Positions 8,494 to 17,503 are shown, counted from the stretch's first letter. The stretch is 64,000 nucleotides of DNA from Verrucomicrobia bacterium LP2A (GCA_000526255.1 JAFS01000002.1:496001-560000), one strand, 5' to 3'. The notes: generated from the letters alone by a model not told the origin. A program made the numbers and translations.

Positions 8494-8698
8494 CGCTCTC
8501 AACCTTGCTCAACTCACCAGCGGCCTGGGCCGCCATGAGCTGCTCATCCGACAATCCGAGAAGCAGGTCCGCCAACCGCTTCAGGGCTTTTCGTTCCTTC
8601 GCAGAGACGTTCGCCTTGTCGCTCTTGGCGAAGCCATGCGCGAAGAAGCTGTGGCTCCCGGCTCGGAACAGGATCATCGTTCGGAACCCGCCGAACAC
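8488..8698 (-). pseudogene. RelE/HigB-family toxin, N-terminally truncated
   Basis: About 70 residues match the C-terminal half of HigB-like RelE/ParE toxins: GGFRTMILF, then FFAHGFAKSDKANVS, then LKRLADLLLGLSDEQ. The N-terminal half, about 45 residues up to the usual PGQGK segment, is absent. Upstream the frame meets a TAG stop within 15 bases of its first usable codon, and the DNA there belongs to an AbiEii remnant. Downstream the frame has no stop at the usual place and runs on through the antitoxin to 8279. The toxin is therefore probably non-functional. Confidence 0.68.
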
Positions 8699-8802
8699 AA
8701 AATGCTATAGCTCTTAGGACTACCTTTGGCAAGCAGGCTTGCTTGCGCTTGAGTGAGCACGTCCTTTTCGGCACGGTTTTGGACCGGCCAGGCCAGGATC
8801 AC

Positions 8803-9134
8803 CTCGAGCTTGGCCCGCCGCTTCTTGTTGGATAGAGCCTCCAGTTCCTCGACCGACGCCGGCTCATGGAGGTCGTCGCGGAAGAGGGTGATGTCGATGT
8901 CCTCGGAGAAGCGCCGGATAAGGCCGCAAGCTTTCGAAAGCGACGTGCCGCCCTTGAAGAGGAGGTGGGGGCCTCCTGCGGGACCCTCATGATCAAGGGC
9001 AGGGTCCGGCAGACTCAGAAATCCTTCTCGATATTGCTAGCCGGCGCACCGATCCGATTGGCCGTGGCAACAAAGAGATCGAGCCGGTCAGGCGGCGCGA
9101 CGGCAATGAGCTGTCTGTAAGCCGCGGCCGTCAT
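8803..9134 (-). pseudogene. AbiEii-type nucleotidyltransferase toxin, broken
   Basis: The gene starts intact at 9134 (MTAAAYRQLIAVAPPDRL, continuing to NIEKDF). At 9015-9017 there is a TGA where the family has a Trp codon (EKDFWVC). After a further shift of frame near 8975-8995, the other frame resumes with LLFKGGTSLSKA, RRFSEDIDIT and LEALSNKKRRAKL. GG-T-S and D-I-D are the nucleotidyltransferase metal and nucleotide binding elements of AbiEii/AbiGii toxins. All sequence beyond about residue 110 is missing. This is a decayed type IV toxin gene. Confidence 0.75.
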
Positions 9135-9240
9135 GAACGCACCTCGGCGACATCGACCGACGTGAGCAGCCCGCTGACGAACTCCTGCATCCAGATCGGC
9201 AGAGTTGAATTCACCCGAACGGATCCAAGGGTGGAGCAAA
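9131..9240 (-). pseudogene. C-terminal remnant of a DUF6088/AbiEi-type antitoxin
   Basis: The frame ends in STLPIWMQEFVSGLL followed by about 12 residues and a TGA that overlaps the AbiEii start codon (ATGA at 9131-9134). Stop/start overlap with a downstream AbiEii gene is the normal arrangement of AbiE-type cassettes, and LPIWMQEFV resembles the end of DUF6088 proteins. The upstream two thirds cannot be found in frame, so only the tail survives. Confidence 0.5.
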
Positions 9241-9384
9241 GCCGCCAAGCCGACCGAGGAGGGAGAGCATAGCGGGCGCCCGGGCGATCGGACCAGTGAG
9301 GAGAGATCCCTTGCGCTGCCCGCGTCGGAAAGAGGAGTTGACGCGCGCACTCCCACGCTGACGACAGTGTCGCTCCCACCACGC

Positions 9385-9654
9385 TCAGCGAGAGCCGGTT
9401 GCCCCGTGCGGGAGATTGGGACTCCACTCCTTCCAGAGGAAGTAGAGGACCGCCGCGAGCAGAAGGAGGAGCAGGAAGAAGCGCTTTCGATCCCGCCTGC
9501 GCTGTGCGCTGTGTTGCCAGCCAAGGGAGCGCCGTCTCGTCTCGGCAAGCCGCGCTTGCGCGGCATCCGCCCCCTCGGAGAGGAAATGACGCGAACCGGC
9601 TTCCGGGCTCTGCCGCTGCGAAAATGCCTCTTCCCCGTCCGGATCGAGCGGCAT
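9385..9654 (-). CDS. small membrane protein of unknown function
   Basis: This 89-residue protein is polar over residues 1-53 and has one hydrophobic segment, KRFFLLLLLLAAVLYFLWKE, near residues 57-76, with basic residues before it. Its start is 4 bp after the stop of the coiled-coil gene on the same strand, so the two are probably cotranscribed and may act together at the membrane. I recognise no family. The end of the gene marks the edge of the accessory island. Confidence 0.5.
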   Translation of the reverse strand: MPLDPDGEEAFSQRQSPEAGSRHFLSEGADAAQARLAETRRRSLGWQHSAQRRRDRKRFFLLLLLLAAVLYFLWKEWSPNLPHGATGSR

Positions 9655-9658
9655 GGTC

Positions 9659-10282
9659 CTACTTCTTCAAAAACCAGAAGAGAGAAACAGCGAGAAGAGA
9701 GAGGATGAGGGGAAGCGAATAGGCAAAGCCGCTCACGACCTTGTGCCAGAAGCCCCTTTCCTCCTCCTCTTCCGCAAGGACTTCTTCCGCACGAGGCGCG
9801 TTGCCTTCCCGCTCGCGACCCTCCCAACCCAGCCGGTCGATTCGCCCTTGAGCCTGCCGCAGAGCGCCCCGGGACTGATCGATCAACGCCAGTGCCTTGG
9901 CCAACTCCTCGGCCAGGTTCGCGGGTTCCCAGGATGCCGGCTCCAAAGCCTCCAGAGCCGAAAGCTGGCCGGCGAGCGTCTTCCGAATCGAGCGCACGTC
10001 TTCGAGCTCCCTCTCTCCTTCCTCTTGCTGCTGTTCCAAAAGAGCGATGCTCCGAGTGAGCTCCTCGGTCACCGCTCGGTGCCCGAGCTCGAAATCCCGT
10101 TGCTTCTGCCGCAACTCTTCGAGCTGGCGCTTCTGGCGTTCAATCTCTTCGCGTCTCCGCTCCAGGTCGAGCAAGACCTCGTGGGCTTGCTGAACCTTGA
10201 TATTCAAATCGTCAACGGAGCAACCAGAGCCGGCTTCGCCTTCGCTCGGCAAAGATGCCGCTTCCCCAGACTTCTTACTCAT
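9659..10282 (-). CDS. coiled-coil protein with C-terminal membrane anchor
   Basis: The 207-residue protein has a long coiled coil from about residue 25 to 150, rich in Glu, Arg, Gln and Leu heptads (LERRREEIERQKRQLEELR is one stretch). A single C-terminal transmembrane segment follows, YSLPLILSLLAVSLFWFL, ending in two lysines. No signal peptide is present, so it is probably a tail-anchored cytoplasmic coiled coil. A TATAAAAT sequence lies 14 bases upstream of the ATG on this strand and no Shine-Dalgarno is visible, so the mRNA may be nearly leaderless. I recognise no family. Confidence 0.6.
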   Translation of the reverse strand: MSKKSGEAASLPSEGEAGSGCSVDDLNIKVQQAHEVLLDLERRREEIERQKRQLEELRQKQRDFELGHRAVTEELTRSIALLEQQQEEGERELEDVRSIRKTLAGQLSALEALEPASWEPANLAEELAKALALIDQSRGALRQAQGRIDRLGWEGREREGNAPRAEEVLAEEEEERGFWHKVVSGFAYSLPLILSLLAVSLFWFLKK

Positions 10283-10437
10283 AAACGCACGCTGTATTTT
10301 ATACTATCGTGTCGCTTCCAGCACGCAAGCCTTTGCGAAGCTCAGGGCGCCTTCTGTTTCTGTACTACAAGTCGCGCGACCGGCCTCCCGTGGATGGAAC
10401 GGCTTGACAAGGGAATTCGGTCTCGCCTTGACTCGAG

Positions 10438-11565
10438 TTGCGCGTGCAAGCTTCCTCCTCCCTTCCACTCCGCACAACCCCGCTGGACGACTGCCATCGG
10501 AAGTGGGGGGCGCGCATGGGGGAGTTTGCGGGATGGAGCCTGCCCATCGTCTACACCTCGGTTGCGGAGGAAGTATCCGCGGTCCGGCGAAGGGCCGGAC
10601 TCTTCGACATCAGCCACATGGGGGAACTCCTGCTCTGTGGTCCCGATGCCCCGGATCAGCTCGACCGGCTATTGCCAAGCAACATGACCGCCCTTCCGAC
10701 GGGTCGAGGACGCTACTCCTTGCTGCTGCAGGAGGGGGGGGGCGTCATTGACGATCTCTTTGTCTATCGGATCGAGCCGACGCGATTTTTTTTCGTCGTC
10801 AACGCCTCGACGACGCAGACCGATTTTTGCTGGTTTTCCGCAAAACTCGGCAGTTCCGAGACGACCGTTACGGACGAAAGCGAGCGCTGGGGCGGGCTGG
10901 CCATCCAGGGCCCCGAGGCGAGAAGGATCCTCCGATCGATCCTCCCGGAGGTTCCGGAAGCATTGGAGCGACGCTCGATCGTCGCCGCCTCCTGGAACGG
11001 GGGAAGCTTATGGGTAGCGCGCACCGGCTATACGGGAGAGGACGGGGCGGAGCTGTTTTTCCCCGTTTCCCTCGGAACGAGCCTCTGGGATGCACTGCTC
11101 GAGGCGGGCGCTTCCTCGGGATTGCGCCCCTGCGGCTTGGCGGCAAGGGATATCCTTCGACTGGAAGCCTGCTTGCCGCTCAACGGTCATGAGCTAAGCC
11201 CGGAGCTGACTCCGATGGAAGCCCGCTTGGCCTGGGTCGTCGATTGGGAGAAGGGCGCTTCCTTCCCGGGGAAGAGAGCACTGGAAGAGAAAAGGCTCCG
11301 GGAAACCGAAATCTCTCTGGTCGCATTCGCCGTCGATCGCCCCGCTCCCCCGCCCAGAACCGGCTACGAGCTTTTGATCGGGGAAACTGCGGTAGGGAAG
11401 GTGACGAGCGGAGGCTTTTCTCCCACTCTGGGCGCGGCGATTGGCATGGGGTACGTGCGCTCGGCCCTGGCTGTCGAGGGGACCCGCCTCGCCTACGTCG
11501 TCCGGGGAAACCGCTATGAGGCGATCGTGAAGGCAGCTCCCCTCTATCGAAGGAGAACCAGATGA
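10438..11565 (+). CDS. gcvT: aminomethyltransferase, glycine cleavage T protein
   Basis: The 375-residue protein is the T protein, which releases ammonia from the aminomethyl-lipoyl intermediate and passes the methylene group to tetrahydrofolate. Typical features are RRRAGLFDISHMGEL near residue 51, the central GYTGEDGAELFF segment, and LRPCGLAARDILRLEACLPLNGHEL. It starts at a TTG at 10438; a GTG two codons later is an alternative. Its stop overlaps the gcvH start (ATGA), so the H protein is translationally coupled. No glycine riboswitch structure was recognised in the 155 bp upstream. Confidence 0.93.
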   Translation: MRVQASSSLPLRTTPLDDCHRKWGARMGEFAGWSLPIVYTSVAEEVSAVRRRAGLFDISHMGELLLCGPDAPDQLDRLLPSNMTALPTGRGRYSLLLQEGGGVIDDLFVYRIEPTRFFFVVNASTTQTDFCWFSAKLGSSETTVTDESERWGGLAIQGPEARRILRSILPEVPEALERRSIVAASWNGGSLWVARTGYTGEDGAELFFPVSLGTSLWDALLEAGASSGLRPCGLAARDILRLEACLPLNGHELSPELTPMEARLAWVVDWEKGASFPGKRALEEKRLRETEISLVAFAVDRPAPPPRTGYELLIGETAVGKVTSGGFSPTLGAAIGMGYVRSALAVEGTRLAYVVRGNRYEAIVKAAPLYRRRTR

Positions 11566-11960
11566 ACATTCCGACCGATCGTTTCTATTCCGCGTCGCAT
11601 GAGTGGTTGTTGCTCGAAGGAGAGACCGGTGTTGTCGGCATTACCGATCATGCCCAGCGGGAACTTTCCGACATCGTCTTTGTCGAGCTGCCCGAGATCG
11701 GCGCGCACGTGCGGCAGGGAGAGGCCGTGGCGACGATCGAATCGGTAAAGGCGGCATCCGACGTCTACGCTCCGGTCGCCGGAGAGATCCAGGAGGTCAA
11801 CGCCGGCTTGGCTCAGGAACCCGGCCTGATCAATACGGACCCCTATGGGAGAGGTTGGCTCTTCCGGATCCGTGTCGAAAATCGAGCGGAAACAGCACGG
11901 CTCCAATCGCCGGAAGCCTACGCGAAGTTAACGGCGGGCACGACGGGAACTTCCTCATAA
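11562..11960 (+). CDS. gcvH: glycine cleavage H protein
   Basis: The 132-residue lipoyl carrier shuttles the aminomethyl group between the P, T and L proteins. The lipoylation site is Lys63 in the motif ATIESVKAASD, and the fold-defining GITDHAQRELSDIVFVELP precedes it. The length matches the family. The start codon overlaps the gcvT stop, and gcvP follows 53 bp downstream. The L protein and lipoate enzymes are not in this window. Confidence 0.96.
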   Translation: MNIPTDRFYSASHEWLLLEGETGVVGITDHAQRELSDIVFVELPEIGAHVRQGEAVATIESVKAASDVYAPVAGEIQEVNAGLAQEPGLINTDPYGRGWLFRIRVENRAETARLQSPEAYAKLTAGTTGTSS

Positions 11961-12013
11961 GAAGCAGCCCGTCTCCCCAAGGAGTGGTTGCCCAGGTTAG
12001 CCGAGGGACGAAG

Positions 12014-14890
12014 ATGAGCAATCGAGAAGAACCCGCCCCCTTTGTGAGTCGCCATATCGGCCCGAGCCCTCTCGAGCAGGAAGAGATGCGGAAAGCGCTC
12101 GGATTTTCGTCGGCGTCGGCGCTGGTAGACGCGATCATCCCGCAGGCCGTCCGCACCCGGACTCCGCTGCGGCTACCGGCGGCTCGCTCGGAGTCGGACG
12201 CCTTGGCAGCCCTGCAGGATCTGGCCAAGAAGAACCGCGTCGCTCGCTCCTATCTGGGAATGGGCTATTCCGCCTCGATCACCCCCGCCGTGATCCGGCG
12301 GAACATCTTGGAGAATCCAGACTGGTACACGCCCTATACCCCCTATCAGTCCGAGATCAGCCAAGGGCGATTGGAAGCCCTTCTGAACTTTCAGACGCTG
12401 GTTGCCGACCTCACGGGCCTCGACGTAGCGAACGCATCTCTTCTGGACGCTGACACGGCTGCAGCCGAAGCCATGATCCTCTGCTCGCGCGTCAGCGGCA
12501 TCCCGAACGCGCATCGCTTTCTCGTCTCTTCCCTTTGTCATCCGCAAACCATTGCCGTAGTGCAGACCCGCGCGGAACCGCTCGGGATCGTCGTAGACAT
12601 CCGCGATCCTCTGCGAGATGGCCCTCCCGAGGAGACTTGCTTCGGCGCTCTCCTTCCCTATCCAACGACCGAGGGCCTGATCCTGGACTACGCAGGTGTG
12701 ATCGCCGCAATGCGAGAACGCCGGATGATCGTGGTCCTGCACGTGGACCCGCTCGCACTCTGCCTCTTCCGATCTCCGGGCGAGACCGGCGCAGACATCG
12801 CCGTCGGTTCCCTGCAGCGTTTCGGTCTCCCCCTCGGCTACGGCGGCCCGCATCCCGGGTTCCTGGCAGCTCGGTCGAGCTATCTCCGCAAGCTGCCCGG
12901 GAGAATCGTCGGCATTTCGCGAGACCGGGAGGGAAGGCAGGCGTTCCGCTTGGCCTTGCAAACCCGGGAGCAGCATATCCGGCGCGAGAAGGCCACGAGC
13001 AACATCTGTACCGCACAAGCACTCCCCGCCGTCGTCGCCGCCTTTTACGCGATCCACCATGGGCCTTCCGGGCTTCGGAGCATCGCCGAAGGCATTCGGG
13101 CGCGGACCCAACGTCTTGCGGGTGGGCTTACTGCGATCGGCGTCCCGCTCCTTCCCGGGACGCGCTTCGACACCGTCGTAGCCCTCCTGACCCAATCGCG
13201 GTCCGACTCCCTCCTTCGCCGCGCGCAGGCGAGGGCGATCAATCTCCGCCGGCTCCCCTCCGGCCTGGGGATCTCCTTGGACGAGACGACCGAGGAAGGG
13301 GATCTGATCGACCTGCTCTCGCTTTTCGCCGAGGAGTCCGGTCGCCCGCTGCCGACCCTGCCGCCGGCGGATGCGGAGTCATCCCCCATCCCGCCGAATC
13401 TCCAACGGAGCCTCCCCCTCCTTCCTCACTCGGTCTTCCGGCGATACCAGAGCGAGACCGAGCTCCTCCGGTACATCCGGCGGCTGGCCGGGCGCGACAT
13501 CAGCCTGACGACCTCGATGATTCCCTTGGGATCGTGCACCATGAAGCTCAACGCCGCAGCCGAGATGCTGCCGATGCTTTGGGACGAATTCTCCCAGCTT
13601 CATCCCTTCTGCCCGATCGACCAGGCCAAAGGATACCAAGAGCTGCTCGGTGATCTGGAACGCTGGCTCAAGGAGATCACGGGGATGGCGGCCGTCTCCT
13701 TTCAGCCGGCCGCGGGGAGTCAGGGGGAGCTCGCCGGGTTGCTCGCGGTTCGCGCCTACCACAGGGCTCATGGGCAGGGGAGCCGAGATCTCTGCCTCCT
13801 CCCGGTTTCCGCACATGGGACCAACCCCGCCAGCGCCGCCGCAGCAGGTCTTTCCATACAATCCGTGCTCTGTGACGACGAAGGGCGGCTCGACTTGGTC
13901 GATCTACGGAGGAAGCTCTCCGAGGCAGGCTCTCGCGTCGCTGCACTCATGATCACCTACCCCTCGACCTACGGCTTTTTCGAGGAGACCCTCCCGGAAG
14001 CAATCCGCATGGTTCGGGAAGCGGGCGGGCTCGTCTACCTCGACGGCGCCAACGCCAATGCCTTCCTGGGTCTCTGTCGCCCGGGAGAGCTGGGGGTGGA
14101 TGTTTGCCACCTCAACCTCCATAAGACCTTCGCCATTCCCCATGGGGGCGGGGGCCCCGGCGCCGGACCGATTGCCGTCTCTCCCGCCCTCGCTCCCTTC
14201 CTCCCCTCCCATCCTTTTCTGCCGCAGCTCCCGGAAGGAGGCATCGGCGCGGTCAGTGGTTCTCCCTGGGGGAACGCAGGAGTCTATCCTATCACCTGGA
14301 TGTTCCTGGCGATGACAGGAGCTTCCGGCCTGACGCGTTGCGCGGAAGCCGCCCTTCTCTCGGCCAACTATGTCGCCCGCCGGCTCGCCCCTTGCTTCCC
14401 GGTGGTTTTTCGTGGTCGCTCGGGGCTCGTGGCCCATGAATGCATCATTGATCTTCGCCCATGGAAGGAGTGCGGGATCGAGGCGGAGGATGTGGCCAAG
14501 CGCCTCGCGGATTTCGGCTTCCATGCGCCGACGGTCTCCTGGCCGATCTCCGGGGCCCTGATGATCGAACCGACCGAAAGCGAGTCGAAGGAGGAGCTCG
14601 ATCGCTTTTGCGACGCGATGATCACGATTCATGGCGAGATGGAGAAGGTGCGCAAGGGTGAGTTCCCTTCGGACGACAACCCCGTCCGGAACGCTCCCCA
14701 CACCGCCACCGCCGCCACAGCGGAGCGGTGGAGCCATCCCTACTCTCGCCAGACGGCGGTCTTCCCGCTTGCCTGGTTAAGAGAGAGGAAGTATTGGCCG
14801 CCGGTCGCCCGGGTCGACAATGTCTTTGGCGATCGCCATCCCATTTGCACCTGGCCCGTGGAGGATGAAACGGCTTCGGAGAGCGGGTAG
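12014..14890 (+). CDS. gcvP: glycine dehydrogenase (decarboxylating), single-chain P protein
   Basis: The 958-residue protein is the full-length, homodimer-type P protein, in which the alpha and beta halves that some bacteria encode separately are fused. It decarboxylates glycine with pyridoxal phosphate. The cofactor lysine is Lys704 in HLNLHKTFAIPHGGGGPG. The N-terminal half has the FVSRHIGPS start and the SLLDADTAAAEAM segment; the C-terminal half has GSCTMKLN. The ATG at 12014 follows GAGGGACGAAG, a reasonable ribosome binding site; the longer open frame upstream overlaps gcvH and is not used. Confidence 0.96.
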   Translation: MSNREEPAPFVSRHIGPSPLEQEEMRKALGFSSASALVDAIIPQAVRTRTPLRLPAARSESDALAALQDLAKKNRVARSYLGMGYSASITPAVIRRNILENPDWYTPYTPYQSEISQGRLEALLNFQTLVADLTGLDVANASLLDADTAAAEAMILCSRVSGIPNAHRFLVSSLCHPQTIAVVQTRAEPLGIVVDIRDPLRDGPPEETCFGALLPYPTTEGLILDYAGVIAAMRERRMIVVLHVDPLALCLFRSPGETGADIAVGSLQRFGLPLGYGGPHPGFLAARSSYLRKLPGRIVGISRDREGRQAFRLALQTREQHIRREKATSNICTAQALPAVVAAFYAIHHGPSGLRSIAEGIRARTQRLAGGLTAIGVPLLPGTRFDTVVALLTQSRSDSLLRRAQARAINLRRLPSGLGISLDETTEEGDLIDLLSLFAEESGRPLPTLPPADAESSPIPPNLQRSLPLLPHSVFRRYQSETELLRYIRRLAGRDISLTTSMIPLGSCTMKLNAAAEMLPMLWDEFSQLHPFCPIDQAKGYQELLGDLERWLKEITGMAAVSFQPAAGSQGELAGLLAVRAYHRAHGQGSRDLCLLPVSAHGTNPASAAAAGLSIQSVLCDDEGRLDLVDLRRKLSEAGSRVAALMITYPSTYGFFEETLPEAIRMVREAGGLVYLDGANANAFLGLCRPGELGVDVCHLNLHKTFAIPHGGGGPGAGPIAVSPALAPFLPSHPFLPQLPEGGIGAVSGSPWGNAGVYPITWMFLAMTGASGLTRCAEAALLSANYVARRLAPCFPVVFRGRSGLVAHECIIDLRPWKECGIEAEDVAKRLADFGFHAPTVSWPISGALMIEPTESESKEELDRFCDAMITIHGEMEKVRKGEFPSDDNPVRNAPHTATAATAERWSHPYSRQTAVFPLAWLRERKYWPPVARVDNVFGDRHPICTWPVEDETASESG

Positions 14891-15100
14891 CCGGCACAAG
14901 CGGATCCGATTGAGGGCTCTGGAGGGAGAGAGAAGAGCCCGCCGGCCGTGAGCGTGCGACACTATTCCCGTTTTTGTCGATTGCTCGACCCTCCGCGACC
15001 AAACAGAATGAGCGTGCGAGATCCGCACCGCATCGCGGAAGAAGGAGCGCTCCTTCGGACGAGATTCGGCATGCGGTGATTCTCCAACAGATCCTCGGCC

Positions 15101-16090
15101 ATGGGAAACATTCGGCGTCTCGGGTGGCTCCTCCTTCGCGTCGGCGTCTCTGTGGCGCTTCTGGCCGCGATCGTCTGGCGCATCCCTTGGCCAGAGATCG
15201 GCAAGGCCCTCCAAGCCGCCAGGCTGGCCTGGCTTTTGGTGGCCATTCTCCTGGCCGGCGCTCAAGTCACCTTTGCCTCGCTCCGTTGGCACGCTCTGCT
15301 CGGCGCACAAGAGATTGCGCTCTCTCTGGGTGAAACCCTGAGCCTTACCCTCATCGGCCATTTCTTCAACGCATTCCTTCCGGGCTCTACCGGAGGGGAT
15401 CTGGCGCGGATCTACTACGCCGTCCGGGTGGCTCCTCTGCAAAAGGCGGCCGCCTCCCTTTCCGTCGTTTTCGATCGATTCGTCGGAGTCATCGTCTTGC
15501 TTCTGGTCGGCTGCACTCTCTGCCTCCCTCTCTATCCCCTATTCTCCAAGAGCTTCCTGGTTCGGAAAGCCCTTCTCCTCTTCCTCCTCGTCGCCGCAGG
15601 AATCCTTCTCTTTGCCCTGCTCGCCTGGTTCCTGCCTCGGCTGCTCCGACAGCGGCCGTTCCGGCTATGGGAAAAGCACGCCCCTTTTCACCGTCTGCTC
15701 GAGGAGCTTTCCCACGCTCTTCGCCGATTCGCTGCAGACCGGGGCGCCACGATCCGAGCGGTGCTCTTTTCCCTGGGCAGCCACACCGCCACCTTTGGAT
15801 TTGCCTGGTGCGTAGCGACCGCGCTCGAGCTGCCGATCCCCTTCTGGATCTTGGCTGCCATTCTTGCCGTGGTGAGCGTCCTGGACGCCATCCCGATCAG
15901 CATCTCCGGACTCGGCGTACGGGAGGGCCTATTGGTTCTTTTTTTCCAGCCTTTGGGTCTCAGTGGAGCGCAAGCGGTGACCTTTTCTCTGCTCTTCTTT
16001 GGAACTACTCTCTTTTGGAGCTTCGCCGGCGGCATTGTCTACTGGCGCCGTAAGGCAAGGCGATCGGCTGAGGAGAGCAGAGCGCCGTAG
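15101..16090 (+). CDS. YbhN/UPF0104-type flippase-like membrane protein
   Basis: The 329-residue integral membrane protein has about eight hydrophobic segments. It also has the signature of the lysylphosphatidylglycerol synthase transmembrane (UPF0104/AglD) family: GHFFNAFLPGSTGGDLARIYY near residue 86, and DAIPISISGLGVREG late in the protein. It lacks the soluble synthetase domain, so it is likely to act in handling envelope lipids or polyprenyl-linked sugars rather than in aminoacylation. The specific substrate is unknown. The 210 bp between gcvP and this gene hold a hairpin at 14914-14940 (GGGCTCT/AGAGCCC) without a T-tract. Confidence 0.82.
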   Translation: MGNIRRLGWLLLRVGVSVALLAAIVWRIPWPEIGKALQAARLAWLLVAILLAGAQVTFASLRWHALLGAQEIALSLGETLSLTLIGHFFNAFLPGSTGGDLARIYYAVRVAPLQKAAASLSVVFDRFVGVIVLLLVGCTLCLPLYPLFSKSFLVRKALLLFLLVAAGILLFALLAWFLPRLLRQRPFRLWEKHAPFHRLLEELSHALRRFAADRGATIRAVLFSLGSHTATFGFAWCVATALELPIPFWILAAILAVVSVLDAIPISISGLGVREGLLVLFFQPLGLSGAQAVTFSLLFFGTTLFWSFAGGIVYWRRKARRSAEESRAP

Positions 16091-16144
16091 GCAGCCGTCT
16101 CCCGGGCGACCGTGAGGATGCCCGGCAACTGGGAAAGACAAAAG

Positions 16145-17503
16145 ATGTCGATGTGGCACATGGGGTTGCATCTAGTGAAGCGTTTACAGAGGGCGGGCTA
16201 CGTCGCCTACTTCGCCGGAGGCTGCGTGCGCGACCGCCTCTTGGAACAGGAAAGTCACGACATCGATATCGCGACCACGGCGACTCCGGAGGAGGTACAA
16301 CGGCTCTTTCCTCAAGCTACGGGGTTGCACGGCAAAGTCTTCGGAGTCGTGCGCGTTCCGTCTGGGGATTGCTGCTTCGAAGTGGCCACCTTTCGTCGAG
16401 ACGTTGGGACGAGCGATGGGAGACATCCAGCCTGCGTAGTCTTTGCGCCCCCGGAAGAAGACGCCTATCGGCGCGACTTTACCATCAACGCCCTCTTCTA
16501 CGATCCGGTCGCCGAGCAGTTGATCGATTATGTCGGCGGTCGGTTCGATCTTGCCGAAAAGAAGATCCGCGCGGTTGGCAATCCCTCCCGACGTTTTGCA
16601 GAAGACAAGCTTCGCCTCCTGCGGGCCATCCGCTTCGCCGCCAACCTCGGCTTTACCATCGAACCGGAAACCTGGCAGGCGCTCCGGGCACAGGCAATAA
16701 CCATCCACCTGGTCAGTGTCGAACGCATCCGCGAGGAGCTCGACCGGATCTGGTCCGGTCCCGCGCCGGCCATCGGCCTCGATCTCTTGGATCAGAGCGG
16801 ACTTCTCGTGCAGATCCTTCCGGAGATCTCGGCTCTGCACGGCGTCGAGCAACCGAAGGAGTTTCACCCCGAGGGAGACGTCTTCGTCCACACGCGCCTC
16901 TTGCTGGATCAACTCCGCAACGCTCCCCTCCCGTTGGCCTGGGCCGCACTGCTTCACGATATCGGAAAGGCGGTCACCCAAAGGAGGGATTCGAGCGGCC
17001 GGATCCGCTTTTTCGAACACGAGATCGTCGGCGCGCGAATGGCCCACGCGATCCTGACCCGCCTCCGCCAGCCCAACCACCTCATCGAGGCGGTCGTCCC
17101 AATGGTTGCCAATCACATGGCTTTCAAAGATGCCAAACAGATGCGCCCCGCAACACTCAAACGACTCCTGGCGCGCGACACGTTCCTTTTGGAGCTCGAG
17201 TTGCATCGGATCGATTGCCTTGCCTGCCATGGGAATCTGTCGATCTATGAGTTTTTGCACGCCAAGTTAGAAGCACTTCCGCCTGCGGACATTTCGCCGC
17301 CCCGACTTCTCACCGGACATGATTTCATTGCTCTCGGAGTTCCCCCGGGGCCACGCCTCGGCTCTCTTTTGGAGGCGATCCGTGAAGCCCAGCTCAATGG
17401 ACAGGTTCAGTCTCGGGAGGAGGCGCTTTCGCTTGCTTCCCGACTCATCTCCTCCGGCTCCGAACTGTCCCACCGACACCCGGCTCCCGATAGCCCGCTC
17501 TGA
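16145..17503 (+). CDS. CCA tRNA nucleotidyltransferase / poly(A) polymerase family with HD domain
   Basis: The 452-residue class II nucleotidyltransferase has GGCVRDRLL near residue 25 and the catalytic HDIDIAT at 38-44. RRDFTINALFY and the RNA-binding RFAEDKLRLLRAIRFAANLGF region follow, then an HD domain (AALLHDIGK, with VANHMAFKDA later). It either completes the CCA end of tRNA or adds poly(A) tails; sequence inspection alone cannot tell which. I chose the ATG at 16145 because GGGAAAG lies eight bases upstream; a GTG at 16112 would add 11 residues without family resemblance. Confidence 0.9.
   Translation: MSMWHMGLHLVKRLQRAGYVAYFAGGCVRDRLLEQESHDIDIATTATPEEVQRLFPQATGLHGKVFGVVRVPSGDCCFEVATFRRDVGTSDGRHPACVVFAPPEEDAYRRDFTINALFYDPVAEQLIDYVGGRFDLAEKKIRAVGNPSRRFAEDKLRLLRAIRFAANLGFTIEPETWQALRAQAITIHLVSVERIREELDRIWSGPAPAIGLDLLDQSGLLVQILPEISALHGVEQPKEFHPEGDVFVHTRLLLDQLRNAPLPLAWAALLHDIGKAVTQRRDSSGRIRFFEHEIVGARMAHAILTRLRQPNHLIEAVVPMVANHMAFKDAKQMRPATLKRLLARDTFLLELELHRIDCLACHGNLSIYEFLHAKLEALPPADISPPRLLTGHDFIALGVPPGPRLGSLLEAIREAQLNGQVQSREEALSLASRLISSGSELSHRHPAPDSPL

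Noticed and set aside
10283-10437. Possible glycine riboswitch before gcvT
   Set aside because: The 155-bp gap has no tandem aptamer-like stems or conserved core, and part of it serves the promoter of the divergent coiled-coil gene.
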